The notes under the pieces were generated by a model, which worked only from the letters and a program-made list of their open reading frames with translations, searched no databases and had not been told where the DNA came from. From Engraulis encrasicolus (taxonomy: Eukaryota > Chordata > Actinopteri > Clupeiformes > Engraulidae): 64,000 bases of DNA. Every line of letters starts with the position of its first letter. Position 1 is the stretch's first letter. Below, in pieces: positions 1 through 12,500 of the stretch. Made by a program: the position numbers and the translations under genes. The stretch covers positions 53,639,822 to 53,703,821 of the forward strand of contig NC_085861.1 in assembly GCF_034702125.1 (NCBI RefSeq). Direction: 5' to 3'.

Positions 1-2033
1 GAAATTTTCGAGAAATACATCTCAGTGACATTAAGCCCCGCGTTCGGTCAGCAGCTCCAGCAGCAGCAGTGTGGATTGGACGAGAAGACCAGTGAGAGTG
101 GCTGCTGGGAGGGAGGCACTCTTGAACTTAGCGGTTCGACAAAACATGTCATGGCTGCGGCAGGTGAGTCCAGTTTATGCCACATTGTGTGATAGGATAG
201 GCCGTATATGAGGCGAGAGGGAGTGCAGTTCCTAACAGATGTGTTGGGTAGGTACTCTTGCAATTAATGGGCGTGAGGAATATTCTTCCTCACCAAGGGG
301 CAACGTTAATGTAGGTTCAACTGCAGTTATGTAATCGAAATTACAATATTGGGTGTGCAGAGAATGACTTCCTCGCATGGCTTGCACCATTAAATGTAGG
401 TACTCTTGCAATTAATGGGCGTGAGAAATATTCTTCCTCACCAAGAGGCAACGTTAATGTAGGTTCAACTGCAGTTATGCAATCGAAATTACATGGCTAC
501 CATTAATGTAAGGGAAGTACAGTAATGTAATTATAATTACATTAATAAGTATAAAATTCTTATACAGTTCCAAATATGTAATGTGTTATTACTATATGTG
601 AGGAATAAGAGTATAAAAAATGATGCATGAAGAGCGTGTTAAACTCTTCGCGCTGGGTATCAATAATGTGTAGGTGTGTACTTATGGAATCAACAATTGT
701 CTAATTAATGATTACATAAAACACGTTTCATGACCATTATTGAGTATTAATCTGAAGGTTTTGTGTGAATTCTTTTCTGGTTGACTTCGTGGAAATTGTT
801 CAATTGCATTGTAAAAGCATCATCCGGTCATAACACTGATACAGCCAATGTGACTTGCAGGGCATAAGAACTTAAATAAAATATACAATATATACACGGG
901 GTATGGGAGGATGTGCTTTGCGTGTGCGTGTTTGTGTACGCTATGCGTGAGAGAGAAGAGCACATACAATCTGCAGTGTTATTTCAGCATTTTGGGTCTG
1001 AGGGGGGGCCAGCTTCAAGCAGGTCAACAGTGGTTCTTAATCAGAGCAAGATGGGAACAAGGTTACAGCAAAGGTTCAGCAGACAAAGTCTGAGTGGGCC
1101 AAGGTAACAGCATGCACAAATATCACACAAAATCCAATATGATTTCCATCACTGTACAGTAATGTCATTATGTGGTATCACACAGTTGAATTTTACTGTG
1201 CATTGTGATGTTCATGGCTTACTTGGAACAGGGTGAAGTACAGGCCCTGAATCCGAGTAAATTACTACAGCCAATATGTATTGTGGAATATGTTTTGGTT
1301 ACATATTTCCATTAAATTTCAACATCTAATTAGTGTATCATCTTTATGACTGCAGTTAAATGGAAGATGTTTTTTGTAATTAACATTTTTATTTTGCTTT
1401 CAATGTACAATTGCAAAAAAGAAAGAAAAACACACAGGTAGCCTTACACAAACACACACCAACACAGAACATTATAGCTCTCCCCAATTATTTATTTACA
1501 GACACATGAATACACACAGCATTCCCAAAAGAGTTAAAACCAATGCTGTAATCAAAGTACATTGACAAATCATTTATAGTAAAAGGAAGTTAAAATAAAA
1601 TAATACACAATGAAAAGGCAGATATGTTAATGTTTATAAGTAAAACATAAGTAAAGGAAAGTTTTGCTTGAGATTTCTTAAGACATTGGACCAACATTGT
1701 AGCCAGTTTCACTTGTAGCGTTTCTAGGAGATTCATCACACCTTTACTCAATTGTATCCTTAATATGACAGTACGGTGTCAAATGAAAGTGCTGGGTGTG
1801 TTCAAACATGATCAAATCAAGATTCAATTTTAACATGGCTAATGCTATGCACAGAAAGGAAGCTGACCATGATCTTAACATGTCTTAAAAAGTTTAAAGG
1901 ACTGTATCTTACAAGGTAGAGTAATGTTGGATATATAGTGTTGTTGCATACAAAATAATCCTATTCTTGGCTGAGCGGTTTACCGAGACATTCTGCACTA
2001 ATGACAAAATGGAATCATGATCGAATCAGTAGG
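1..2033. other. Non-coding flank downstream of gene A
   Basis: No supportable gene is seen. Two direct copies of a unit of about 145 bp occur at about 247-355 and 398-500 (starting GTAGGTACTCTTGCAATTAATG), and both are repeated in copy B. The short ORFs near 911-1107 are not conserved as protein between the two copies and look like chance. The stretch at 1225-1640 has a diverged counterpart at 44880-45450, downstream of gene E, and is probably ancestral 3' flank of this gene family. Confidence 0.6.
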
Positions 2034-2906
2034 CTAGCATTTTTTAGCTTTGCCCCTGCATCGTGACTGTATCCATTCCATGATGTATGGATACATTTCA
2101 CATGAGAACACCAACCAGTGGCAGCCTACCAGACACACAATTGCAATCATGATGTCAGTTGCCTTTCCCTGGGGGAACAAAGTGAAAAGTTGCAATGCAA
2201 TATCATGTTAGGTTTGGTGATATTGGGGAAAGTGATGTTAAGTATAAAATGGAGAAAAAAATCTTACCTGGGACAATGTATATAACTTATCGGTTTCCTT
2301 CATTAGATCATGGAGCTCTCTTTCAGTATACGGGTAACTGTTCACGGTTGTATTCGGATTGCACCATTTGCGCGGTGTGTCCAGCAGACCTCCAGTCCAC
2401 TCTCCATCCCAGTCTGTATACATGCAGGCGTAGTATTGTCCATCATTCATTTTTTGCAAGGGCCACAACAGTGGGATAACTACACAGGAAAGAACAAAAA
2501 GGCTCCACTTCTGGTACTCTCCTGGTTTCACATCCCTAAAGCAAAGCAGGGATATCCCGTTTCTAACACCAACTGTTTGGTTTGCAGCTCGGTTTCCTGT
2601 TTCTCCATCTCTGCTTTTCTTGTCTTCAGCCTGAGTTGCCTTTGGTTGTACTTGACTATCTTGGCCCTGGTTCTTCTCTGGTCTATTGTTATATATTGCT
2701 ACTGACCACATTGCAAAAAATGAGAAAAGACATGAGCAGACAAAAAATGTACAAACATACCTATAGTTAAAATTCTTCCTACAGGGGCATTCTATGTCCC
2801 ACCCTGACAAATAATGCAAAATTGATAAGCCCGTTGCAATGCCAAGATTTACCACCACGGGAAATCCAAACAGGTATTGCATTACATTTCGTAATTTTGA
2901 ATCCAT
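2034..2906 (-). CDS. CALHM-like four-pass membrane protein, gene A
   Basis: There are two coding exons on the minus strand: 2906-2268 (213 codons) and 2168-2034 (44 codons plus stop), joined by a 99-bp GT-AG phase-0 intron, for 257 residues. The start MDSKLRN was chosen because it aligns with the starts of genes D and E; an upstream in-frame Met at 3011 lies by the TATA-like box and is probably untranslated. Visible features are TM1 about 15-33, a CPC motif at 40-42, TM2 about 50-72, a long charged cytoplasmic loop about 74-134, TM3 about 135-153, the DGQYYAC motif with Cys161, Cys182, an N-glycosylation site NTT about 185, and TM4 in exon 2 about 218-236. The CPC plus two later cysteines is the CALHM/FAM26 signature. 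Those proteins form large-pore oligomeric channels in the plasma membrane. The C-terminal tail is short compared with mammalian CALHMs. The family assignment is by motif only. Confidence 0.8.
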
Positions 2907-3001
2907 TACTAAGCTTTCTAGCTGCCACTGACAGAAGAACAGAGAACAAAGCTTGACAATGCTGTTTTGTGCAACAGAAGTGCTTGAATTATAACAACGG
3001 G

Positions 3002-3008
3002 TTATATA
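3002..3008 (-). promoter_or_regulatory. TATA-like box upstream of gene A
   Basis: On the minus strand the sequence reads TATATAAC about 95 bp before the chosen ATG, followed by a block (CCGTTGTTATAATTCAAGC) recognisable upstream of gene D, gene E (CCTTGTTGTCATTCAAGC) and the relic near 4430. Conservation across paralogues suggests a core promoter. The transcription start has not been shown. Confidence 0.5.
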
Positions 3009-3082
3009 CAAGTTGGGCTGATGGGCGTGGGCTATGGATATTATATTTTTTCAACAACAAAAAATACTATGCTGTTAGACAC

Positions 3083-3135
3083 AACTGAAACCAAACATGT
3101 GGTTAACACCACCACACGTTTTGACACAACTGAAA
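3083..3135. promoter_or_regulatory. Paired AACTGAAAC (IRF-type) motifs upstream of gene A
   Basis: Plus-strand AACTGAAA occurs at 3083-3090 and 3128-3135, each matching the IRF-binding half-site AANNGAAA and each followed by C. The same pair is present upstream of D (35995 and 36040) and E (47203 and 47254). This suggests interferon-responsive regulation, which is an inference. Confidence 0.35.
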
Positions 3136-3229
3136 CTAGACTTGACTAGAAACTAGAGCTAGAAACTAGAACTAGAAACATCCGTAGTGCCACCAAGATA
3201 AGAAGGTAAACTGACAACAAATTTTCTCA

Positions 3230-3430
3230 GGAAAAAAAATCAACAAACTAGAGATAAAGGTTCTGTAAGACTCCCTATGCTAGAGACTATAGGGCGTAAA
3301 AGTGGATCATTCAAGCGCTTGTGAATCTTTGGAAGCCCATAAAATACTGGGCAACAAGGGTGCTCTTTCTGTAGAAAACACTTCTCTTTCTCTGTAATCC
3401 AACCTTTTGTTAGAGCGATATACACCTAAA
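3230..3430 (-). pseudogene. Penelope-like reverse transcriptase fragment
   Basis: The minus-strand peptide contains FYGLPKIHK, RPIVSSIGSLTEPLS and similar blocks. These correspond to the same positions of the larger element at 13557-14894 (YVLPKVHK, RPIVSSNGSLTEPLS). Only this short N-terminal part of the RT remains. A duplicate is at about 36150-36330 in copy B. It sits just before a plus-strand Penelope-type terminal motif (3695-3721), so the fragment and the terminus are in opposite orientations. Confidence 0.75.
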
Positions 3431-3659
3431 GTTATGATCCTGTACCTTTACTCTTGTTAATGGTCTACTCTTAAATCTGGTGGGCTATGTATGTTTATTT
3501 CTTTTCCAATTATATGGCTTTTGGGATTCCTTTCTTTGTTCCCTTTTTTCATATGCAATTTTTATATTTACATCTTATATGTGCATTGTTTTTGTTTTTG
3601 TAAATAGTTTGTGGGTGTGGGCAACCTGAGTGAGACCTTGGGAGAAGGACCAATAGCGA

Positions 3660-3800
3660 TAATTAGGCTCTTCTCTCCGTTCCACTCATCGACTCTGATG
3701 AAGATGGTCTAACCATCGAAACGTTAGTCATGTTGTGCACTTGGATAAAAAAAACACAAAGAATTACATCTGTACTGCTCCAGTGTTGTCCTTCAAGTGA
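3660..3800 (+). mobile_element. Penelope-type terminal sequence with hammerhead-like core
   Basis: CTGATGA (3695-3701) is followed by a perfect 6-bp hairpin (3703-3708 with 3712-3717) and then GAAAC (3718-3722). This matches the CUGANGA/stem II/GAAA core found in terminal repeats of Penelope-like elements. The order is the same at 15832-15856 at the end of the larger element here. One extra A separates CTGATGA from the stem, and no convincing stems I and III were found, so self-cleavage is not claimed. Confidence 0.5.
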
Positions 3801-4195
3801 ATATACCCTGTTCATGATGTTCATCTGAGAGTATAAGTGAAACTAGAATGAGAATGAAGAAGCAGACAAGCCAAATGTCACGTACACCTCAGCCACAGAT
3901 GCTGCATGAATACAATAGATGTTTCAGAGGTTATATGCGGTTTTGTTTCCCACAGTGCTGTTCCCTGTCTAACAGGATGTATGGCATGTGCCTGCACATG
4001 CCCTGTGACCTCTGCGAACTCATAGCTGAAATAGAACTATCTCTGGTAACATTCATTTTAAGCTTCATGTGTTAGAAACTAATGCATGCCTAACTGTCTA
4101 TAAAGTGACCAGACATGTATTCAGCAAAATCAATTATTTTTCAATTATTCACTACTGTCTTGTGCACAGCCAATAAGACCTTTTATTACTGGTAA

Positions 4196-4339
4196 TCACA
4201 ATAACAACAAATTACACAGGCATTGTAACTTCCACATTGACAGATATTCCAAAAGGGAAATACCACCTGTTAACGCAAGAGTTACCGCCATGGGAAGGCT
4301 TCCTAGATATTGCACAGTCTTTTCTAAATGGAATGACAT
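4196..4339 (-). pseudogene. CALHM-like first-exon relic next to gene A
   Basis: The minus strand from ATG 4339 encodes about 47 residues, including QYLGSLPMAVTLALTGG and a degenerated LQCLC where paralogues have CPC. This aligns with gene E residues 15-48 (QYLGGLPMAVNIFLTGG). The frame ends at a stop near 4196, with no TM2-TM4 and no second exon. The sequence beyond its ATG resembles the promoter block of the intact genes. It is best read as the truncated second gene of an ancestral two-gene unit; the copy at 37356-37495 carries an additional 4-base deletion. Confidence 0.75.
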
Positions 4340-4657
4340 ATGACTAAACCCTCTAGCTACTTACCCACTGTTCAGGAGAACAAGGCTGCTTTCTACAACT
4401 GAATTGCTGAATTTTCTGTAATTGAACTGCTTCAATGATAACAAGGGCTAGTGGTAACACTTTATAATAATGGATGCAAAAAAGCATTATAAAGACTTAA
4501 TAAGTAATTAACTATTGATGAACAAAACATTAACAAATGTTTGTGACTTGGAAATGTTAACAAATGTTTGTAAATGACTAGGAAGTGTTATGTTAATATC
4601 TAATATTAATCAAACATTTACAAATTGCTTGTAAATGAATAACATACTCTGTTATAA

Positions 4658-4964
4658 CGGTAGGGACACATACACGCGAATTTGCGAACTTTGCCATTCA
4701 TTCCTATAAGACAGGCGAAGGCAAGCGATGGCGAGGCGAAGGCAAGCGATGGCAAGCGACAGCAAGCGAACAGGAGCGAAGCGAAGCGAAATTATTAAAG
4801 AAAGTTTAATGTTATGCAAATGAGGAGCGAATTCGCCTGCCACGGCCCAATCAAATCAACAACATAACTGTTCCATTCCATTTGATTCGCCGCGACGACC
4901 TGATGACGGTTGAATTTCGCCTCTCTTCGCTTCGCCTTGCTTCGCCTCCTATGTGTCCCTACCG
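4658..4964. mobile_element. MITE with TAA target duplication (Harbinger-like), copy A only
   Basis: It starts CGGTAGGGACACATA and ends with the reverse complement TATGTGTCCCTACCG, flanked on both sides by TAA. Copy B (37796 region) holds the empty site with a single TAA. The interior is rich in GGCAAGCGA/TTCGCC repeats. A 3-bp TWA duplication fits the PIF/Harbinger superfamily; the family name is an inference. Confidence 0.85.
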
Positions 4965-5293
4965 TAAGGTATGTAAAATCTTGAATATATTATTTTTAGA
5001 TATTTTATAAAGCATTAATAAAACTTAATTAATGATAAAAACATTTGTTAATGTTTCCTTCATCATTAATAAATTATTGACTAAGTCTTTTCTAAGCAGA
5101 CATTATTATAAAGTGTTACCAAGGGCTTTACAGTATATCTTCACTCCCTAATGTCTTCCTCCCTTCTGCTTCCCCTTTTGCTCTGACCATCAATTGAATT
5201 CAAGTGTGTAAAAGTCGAAGTACTTACAGTGTTACAAATTTTTTGGTCCATAATTCATTTTATGTATTATTTCGTCATTTGAGTGTTGGAGGG

Positions 5294-6462
<1,169 letters not shown>

Positions 6463-8540
6463 ATAGAAAATACAATCACATCACCCCAAGCAGCCTTTCA
6501 GGGCCTGTATACTGTCCTACCCTGTTCCAAGTAAGCCATGAACATCACAATGCACAGTAAAATTCAATCATGACATTACTGTGTAGTGATGGATATCATA
6601 TTGCATTTTGTGTGATATTTCTGCATGCCGTTACAAGGGCCCAATCAACCTTTGTCTGATGTACCTTTGCTTTAACCTTGTTCCCATCTTGCTTTGATCA
6701 AGACCCACTGTTACCACTTAACCAACTGCAACCAACTTTCAACCTAGCCAACATACGTATACACTATCAGTCAAAAGTTTGGGGTCACCCCACATTCCTC
6801 CCACAGTCTTTTTTCTGTCAATTTATATTATTCCATTTCAATGTCACTTCTGGTTTAAAATCAGTCCATTGTGTCATTGTTCTCTGAAATGAATGCACCC
6901 AACACAAAAGCAATGTGATCACAAAATAGTAACTGTGGAATGAATTTTAAGACAGTATACATTACAATGAATTACATTTAGTGCCTACTTTTATTCAAAG
7001 CTATGCACTATAGACCAAAATGAATCCTTAACCTTTAATTAGTCAAAGTGCAGGCAATTTAAGCATTAGTAATAGCCAGTAATAGCGGTTCTACACTGAT
7101 TTACTCCCGCGAGATGGTGTCCAGAATCTCCCACCACCATCCAGTGAGCTCTATGAACCCCATGCATGCAAAAACAGATGTCTGCTCCTGCTGACCCATG
7201 AATATCTAGACGTTGTACATATGATTTGAATTGGGAAAATATAAGATTTCCAACTATGTATGGCACTTACCTGTACACCGAAACGTGGCCTGTGGCCTGT
7301 GGCCTGTGAACTGTGAATGGATTGTGAATTCATGATAACAGGTCCCATTACATTAATTCTGAAACTCGTGCAGCTACTTTGACTTGAATTTGTTGCTGTG
7401 GTTGCATCACAACAAATGGCACATACCTAACATTGGAAAGGACAGAAACTCAGCTTTCTAATGGTTCCATACATTCCATAATACTGTACACCAAAGAAGT
7501 CTAAAGAAAAATAAATTAAAACACATGTAATGAATGTGTCAAACGGATTGGTTCAATTTTACTCTTTTGTCAAGTCTAACCCATAGCAGAGAGCTTCTGT
7601 TAGAGCTTTATTGTCACTTTATTGTGTTAAAATGGTATCGACCAAGTCTTAATCAGTTTGATTAGGTTACTGAAAATCAAGGAGAGTAGAGATAGGAGGG
7701 CGCATCGACGTCACCAGAGCATAGTACGACTTTGCCGCGAGGGGAGTCACATTTCTTCTACTGTCAGTACTGGAGACATTATAGTAAAATGCATTGCCAG
7801 TACAACAATTATCCATCATGGCATTGCACCCACTGACCATGCGCACCAGAGTTACTTTTCCATCCACTCGTGTCCTCAGGCCATGTCCCCCTACTACACT
7901 GTGGCCAGTGCATTTTCCATCAAGTGATACTTCTTATCCAATCTAAATTCTTTTCTGAAAACTCTGCATTGTCATAGCAATTTTGTTATGATATAATTGA
8001 GTGGTTTTAGCAAAGAGTGATTTTTTTTTGTTGTTGTTTATAAACACAGTGTTGTGAGGAGGGACACGACACTGGCAGCCAACCATGTGAGCAATTTTTT
8101 TTACAGACAGCGGTTTCCAACAATCAGAGGTTGAGTTGTGTGCAGCCAGGGGAAACAAAAAATGAGAACCCATGTGTAGGCCCAGTGATGAGACCTTAGT
8201 AAGGGGCTACCCAATATGATGGGTAATCAAACCTCTTCTTCACCTTTGACTATTCAGTACTGTACCGTTTGTTTATTATAGAGGCCCATATGTCTTTGTG
8301 TCTCATATTTGCATATTTAAAGCAATGCATTTCGATGCATTTTCAAGGCTGCGGTCACCTCCTTCTCCTCCTTCTCCTTCTCCCTCTGCCGGGCCGTGGT
8401 GTTAAATGATACACCCATTTTAACTTTTGTTCATGTACTGTATGTCTTCACAGTGTGTTGACACAATCATGTGACAGGTTATGATTTGCCGCATGCTTAG
8501 AAGTCTTCCATTTCATTAATTGAATGCTCCTTTCCCGAGA
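6463..8540. other. Non-coding duplicated flank, copy A
   Basis: This matches copy B at 38459-38912 and 43199-44749. Near 6762 a segment ATCAGTCAAAAGTTTGGGG resembles a Tc1-type transposon end. The stretch at about 8050-8180 resembles sequence inside the long-inverted-repeat elements (21185-21310 and 57890-57990). The frame at 7658-7927 is preserved in both copies, but only to the extent that the DNA is preserved, and shows no recognisable domain. Confidence 0.5.
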
Positions 8541-8900
8541 CATTGCTTGTCCACCATGCTGTGTACATTCACTCACTCACCGTTCCTTTATGATACTTGG
8601 CCCACAGTCAAGTTTCATCTTTTCGCCTCTTTTATCTTAGTGTACTGTTATGTTTTATGACTAGCTGAAATCAAAGCCACTTCCTCTTCGTAGATAAAGT
8701 AAGAGCAACTTCTTATAACTTATAACCGTGCATCTGCAAAGTGTTGGATGGTACTTTCGACACCACTTCCTCTTCATAAGCAGTGTGTATGTGTATGATA
8801 GACAGTTGGGTTATACAACTTTTATGGTATACTGTAGCTCACAGAGTGGCATAACTAACTCAGAAGTACATTTCACTGTGTTTTGAAGTTCCAGAGCCAC

Positions 8901-9000
8901 NNNNNNNNNNNNNNNNNNNNNNNNNNNNNNNNNNNNNNNNNNNNNNNNNNNNNNNNNNNNNNNNNNNNNNNNNNNNNNNNNNNNNNNNNNNNNNNNNNNN
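8901..9000. other. Assembly gap (100 N)
   Basis: One hundred N bases in a row; single N bases also occur near 12409, 38180 and 41637. Confidence 1.
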
Positions 9001-10812
9001 CAGATGTTTTATATGACAGAATTCAACACAAGCAAGAGTTATTTACATGCCACAGTCCAGGCAATTAAAATGTGCTTTGCATAAGTAAAACTAAAGACGA
9101 TATTTTAAACAAGAAATACAGACTGCGTAAAAAAACAATAAAAGCTGTAATGTAAAGGCAATTGCAAATGACATAAAACTGCATTAACAACACATCAGCA
9201 GTCAATATGGTACTGCACAGCTTAATATGGTCTCATTAAAGCCCAGCTATGCCTACGTTTAATATGGATTAAATTTGTCCATGCAGATATTGATTACACT
9301 GAAAATAACTGCAGCAAGCATAGTATATAGTATGTGTGTCAGTGGGCTTAGGTGTGATTGCCTGCACTTAATGACTTTTGCATTGCTGGTAATTGTGCCA
9401 GACCTCTGGAGCTTCAGCCCGCCCATATAAATCTCCTAATTATCGGCCAGTGATGCGATCTGAGATAATCAAATTAGCGCGGTGGAAATGTCATACACCC
9501 TTATACTGTGTCTGTCGACCCAGCTCGTCCCCTAGTGCACCCTCACTCCTCTATTTCTGCCTCAGCCTTTGTGCCTGGGTTCAGCCGTTAAAGACTCTGG
9601 GGCATTAAGACAGTATCCTAACCCTAGACCAGGCCACATGCTGTATGTCACTGGCCATCAGGATTTAAGCTTTTTGGTTTTCAAAAGGTCATCAAGCAGC
9701 CTGAGGTCTTTTTTCTACCTCTTTTCTTTTTTTATCCTAGTCATCACCACCATTACTAGTATGATGGCTTTTCACTGGGAATGCTAATACAGTAGCTGAG
9801 GGCCAGAGGCTGACTCATTCTAGGACCAGATTAGGGAATGGTGAAGGCTTCTGACTTTTGGGGACATTGGCATTACGCTTGATGCACTTTTCAGTCATCT
9901 ATTTTGCACACTATATTGGGGGTTTCAGCCCCTTAAAACACACCTGACAATGCCAAAGCTTCGTATCATTCTTCTTAAATGTATGCTAAAGGCCCAATTT
10001 GGGATGTCATTAGATGAGAGTCTGGAGTGTCCATGCGGGGGCAGCAAGCAAAGATAGAAGGGTTTCTAAGGGATGGAAAGCAAGCTCCATGATCAGATAT
10101 GCTTAGACATCTTGAGGACTAAACTCAATTAACATCTCCCTACACTTTAGTAGGCCTACCATCCAAGAGTAAGGTAAAACTGGGCTATGAAATAACATTT
10201 TGTCAACTCACAATTGTCGTTTTTCTCACTATCTCTGCATACATAAACTGGCATTAAGAAACAATCCACACTCCACAGCTTGTTGGTTACCACGCAAATC
10301 CTAAAAGGATATCTCTGAAATGCTATGCATAAAATTTGGTGAGAGCATGAGGATATTTATTCACTCTCCATTGGCACGTGTAGTTGATTTTGGTATGCAT
10401 TATTACATTTTTTAAAAATCACAAATATCGTGTTTGGGGCTTTTAAAGATGCCTTGCAAAACAATACTAAACCCACATCTAAAATCTATTGTTTATACTT
10501 CTTTAATTGCCTTTTTCCTGCACAGTTCAAGGAAACAGATTACTAAGGAGATTAGTACATTATTCAAAAACACTTCGCTGATATTAATTCATACATTCAT
10601 TATTATTGAGTACCTTTGAAAACACATATCTCATTAATTATACACTAGCTTTCATGTCGCTTCTCAAAACATGTCATTCGGTCAAAATAACATTGCTATC
10701 CAACATGACAGTTTATGTTAAAATTTGCCATTGTTTATCAATGTTTAAAGAAGATAATGGAAACAAAATACAGATGAAAATATCACATGGAAATAGATTT
10801 TCCTATGCTTTT
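9001..10812. other. No gene recognised
   Basis: AT-rich sequence downstream of gene B. I saw no coding exon, tRNA or complete transposon. Confidence 0.5.
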
Positions 10813-11714
10813 TCAGATTGTGAAGTGTTCATTTTGAAATATCTTCAAGCAGTGGATGCCCAGCAAACATACAATCGCAATGAGGACATGGCCAGCTTTT
10901 TGCTGTGGGAAGAAGAGAGAGAGGTGAAGGGAAAAAAGTTATGCTAAATATAATTAAAATATATCAGATGGTATGGCAGGGTAAATATATTAAATATCAA
11001 TGATTGTTGTTATTTCTACTACTACTTCTACTACTACTACTACTACTACTACTAGTAGTAGTAGTGATAGTAAAATATTGTTTTTAGGACTGTATAATTG
11101 TTTGACATATGTTATTACATTTTGTGTGAAGTTAAATGTCTTACCAGAGAGAGACCATACAACTTCATGGTTTTGTGCATTAGTTGTTGGTGAGTACTAT
11201 TACTGGCTGATAATGGTTTACACCATTTGTACTTTGTGTCGAGTAAAGCTTCACTCCATGTTCCATCCCAGTCTGTGTGCATGCAGGCGTAGTACTGGCC
11301 ATCCAGAAATGTAAGCAAAGGCCACAGCAGTGGGATAACCACACAGAACACACTGAAAAGGGTCTTCTGCTGAACACTCAATGCAGCCAAGTCATCATCA
11401 ACACCTTGTTCCTCTTCGGGGATCAGGTTCTGGTATCCGGCTTTGTTTTCTTTCTTGTAATATGTTGCCACTGACACCATTGAGAAAAGTGAGAGAAGAC
11501 TTGGGCAGACAAAAACCGAGACAACATAGGAATAGTTGATATCCTTGTTGCACGGACACCTGAACTCCCATTCAAAGAATTTTTCCAAAATTGCCATGCC
11601 CACAGTCATGCCGAGATTTATAGCCACAGGAAGTGTGCCCAGATATTTCGTAAAGTTCTGGATTTTGGATAAAACATCCATATTGTTAATATTAGACATT
11701 CTGCGGTTCCTCAC
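10813..11714 (-). CDS. CALHM-like four-pass membrane protein, gene B
   Basis: Exon 1 is 11714-11145 (190 codons; start may be the ATG at 11714, 11699 or 11681, the last aligning best with the paralogues). Exon 2 is 10902-10813 (29 codons plus stop). The 242-bp phase-0 intron carries a CTA/ACT microsatellite. The protein has TM1, a CPC motif, TM2, a shorter cytoplasmic loop than gene A with an acidic EEEQGVDDD stretch, TM3, DGQYYAC, a second loop cysteine and an NST glycosylation site. Exon 2 gives TM4, reading IAIVCLLGIHC, which aligns with IAIVCLVGCHW of gene A; the tail after it is only about ten residues. All four extracellular cysteines of the CALHM pattern are present. Confidence 0.8.
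11016..11066. repeat. (ACT)n trinucleotide repeat in intron of gene B
   Basis: CTA/ACT repeats turn into TAG/AGT at their end, giving a small palindromic microsatellite entirely within the intron. Confidence 0.9.
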
Positions 11715-11742
11715 TGACTGAAAGCTGATGGTTGAACGCTCT

Positions 11743-11757
11743 CAAAACTGAAACGTG
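11743..11757. promoter_or_regulatory. ISRE-like motif upstream of gene B
   Basis: The plus strand CAAAACTGAAACG contains AACTGAAA (11746-11753). On the gene's strand it reads GTTTCAGTTTTG, one mismatch from the TTTCNNTTTC core of interferon-stimulated response elements. It lies about 30-75 bp from the possible start codons. Confidence 0.4.
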
Positions 11758-12500
11758 TGTTCGTTAGTGGTGAGTGATATCTGTGTTTTTGTCAGCAGCC
11801 CGTGTAGAATGCAACTGTTCTAGTTCTACCAGGTGTTGTTTTCCTTTCCTCTCAGCAAACAATACAACCATGTCAACACATTTAAAATTAGACTTAGTGT
11901 CATTGACTTCTAGTTTTCAGAGTGTCCTCAAGTCACCCAGGCCAGACTAATGTTAAGTTTCAACCATTCACTATGTTTTAAACACTTCATTTATCCTAGG
12001 TCTCTAAGGGCGTATTCACACCTACCCCATTTGGTCCGGACCAACCGACTAAACTGACCAGATTTTGTATCACAGTCAATCTTTCTGAAAGGCATGTAGA
12101 TTCTTGGTATTTATACCCTTAACTGGTGACAGGCAGTTTTATTCTGTTGGGCACAATAATTTTTCAAAAAGTAAAATTCCTACAACAAAGTGAAAATATT
12201 ATACAGAGGTGCAATTTAAGTAAAAGCATTATGATCCGGTTTTATTTGGTGTGTTTATTGAACATGTTTATGAAGAATTTGCAAACAAGACAAACAAGAC
12301 AAACAAAACAAACAAACAAACGGTGTAGTGCATGTTGGTAAAATCTGAAGACGCACCCCTATTGTTTCCTACTTTCTACCGTTCAGTTGCACAGTAGTGT
12401 GGAATGAANTAATGAGTTTGGGCATGCTGGCGAAATGCATGGCAATATATGGCTACATCTGTTAACAGAGTGGATTATTGGAAGATTCTGGTCAAGTCAG
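11756..12500. other. Upstream flank of gene B
   Basis: Positions 11756-11930 match 27410-27560 in the same orientation, so this flank is duplicated without an accompanying gene. At about 12008-12060 a TTTGGTCCGGACCAA segment resembles a terminus of a common fish DNA transposon. No gene seen. Confidence 0.5.

Noticed and set aside
2310..2705. 131-codon plus-strand frame, and its duplicate at 35222-35617
   Set aside because: Antisense shadow of gene A and gene D exon 1.
3695..3730. Active hammerhead ribozyme
   Set aside because: The core and stem II are present, but an extra A and missing stems I and III prevent a firm call; reported only as hammerhead-like.
3848..4075. 75-codon frame with a similar frame at 48860-49126
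   Set aside because: Conservation is explained by duplicated flanking DNA; copy B (37050-37210) has a deletion that breaks it, and it has no recognisable domain.
7658..7927. 89-codon frame also present at 43757-44140
   Set aside because: It is as conserved as the surrounding non-coding DNA of the duplication and overlaps an equally long antisense frame; no domain seen.
10606..10947. 113-codon plus-strand frame
   Set aside because: It is antisense to exon 2 of gene B (10813-10902) and AT-rich flank.
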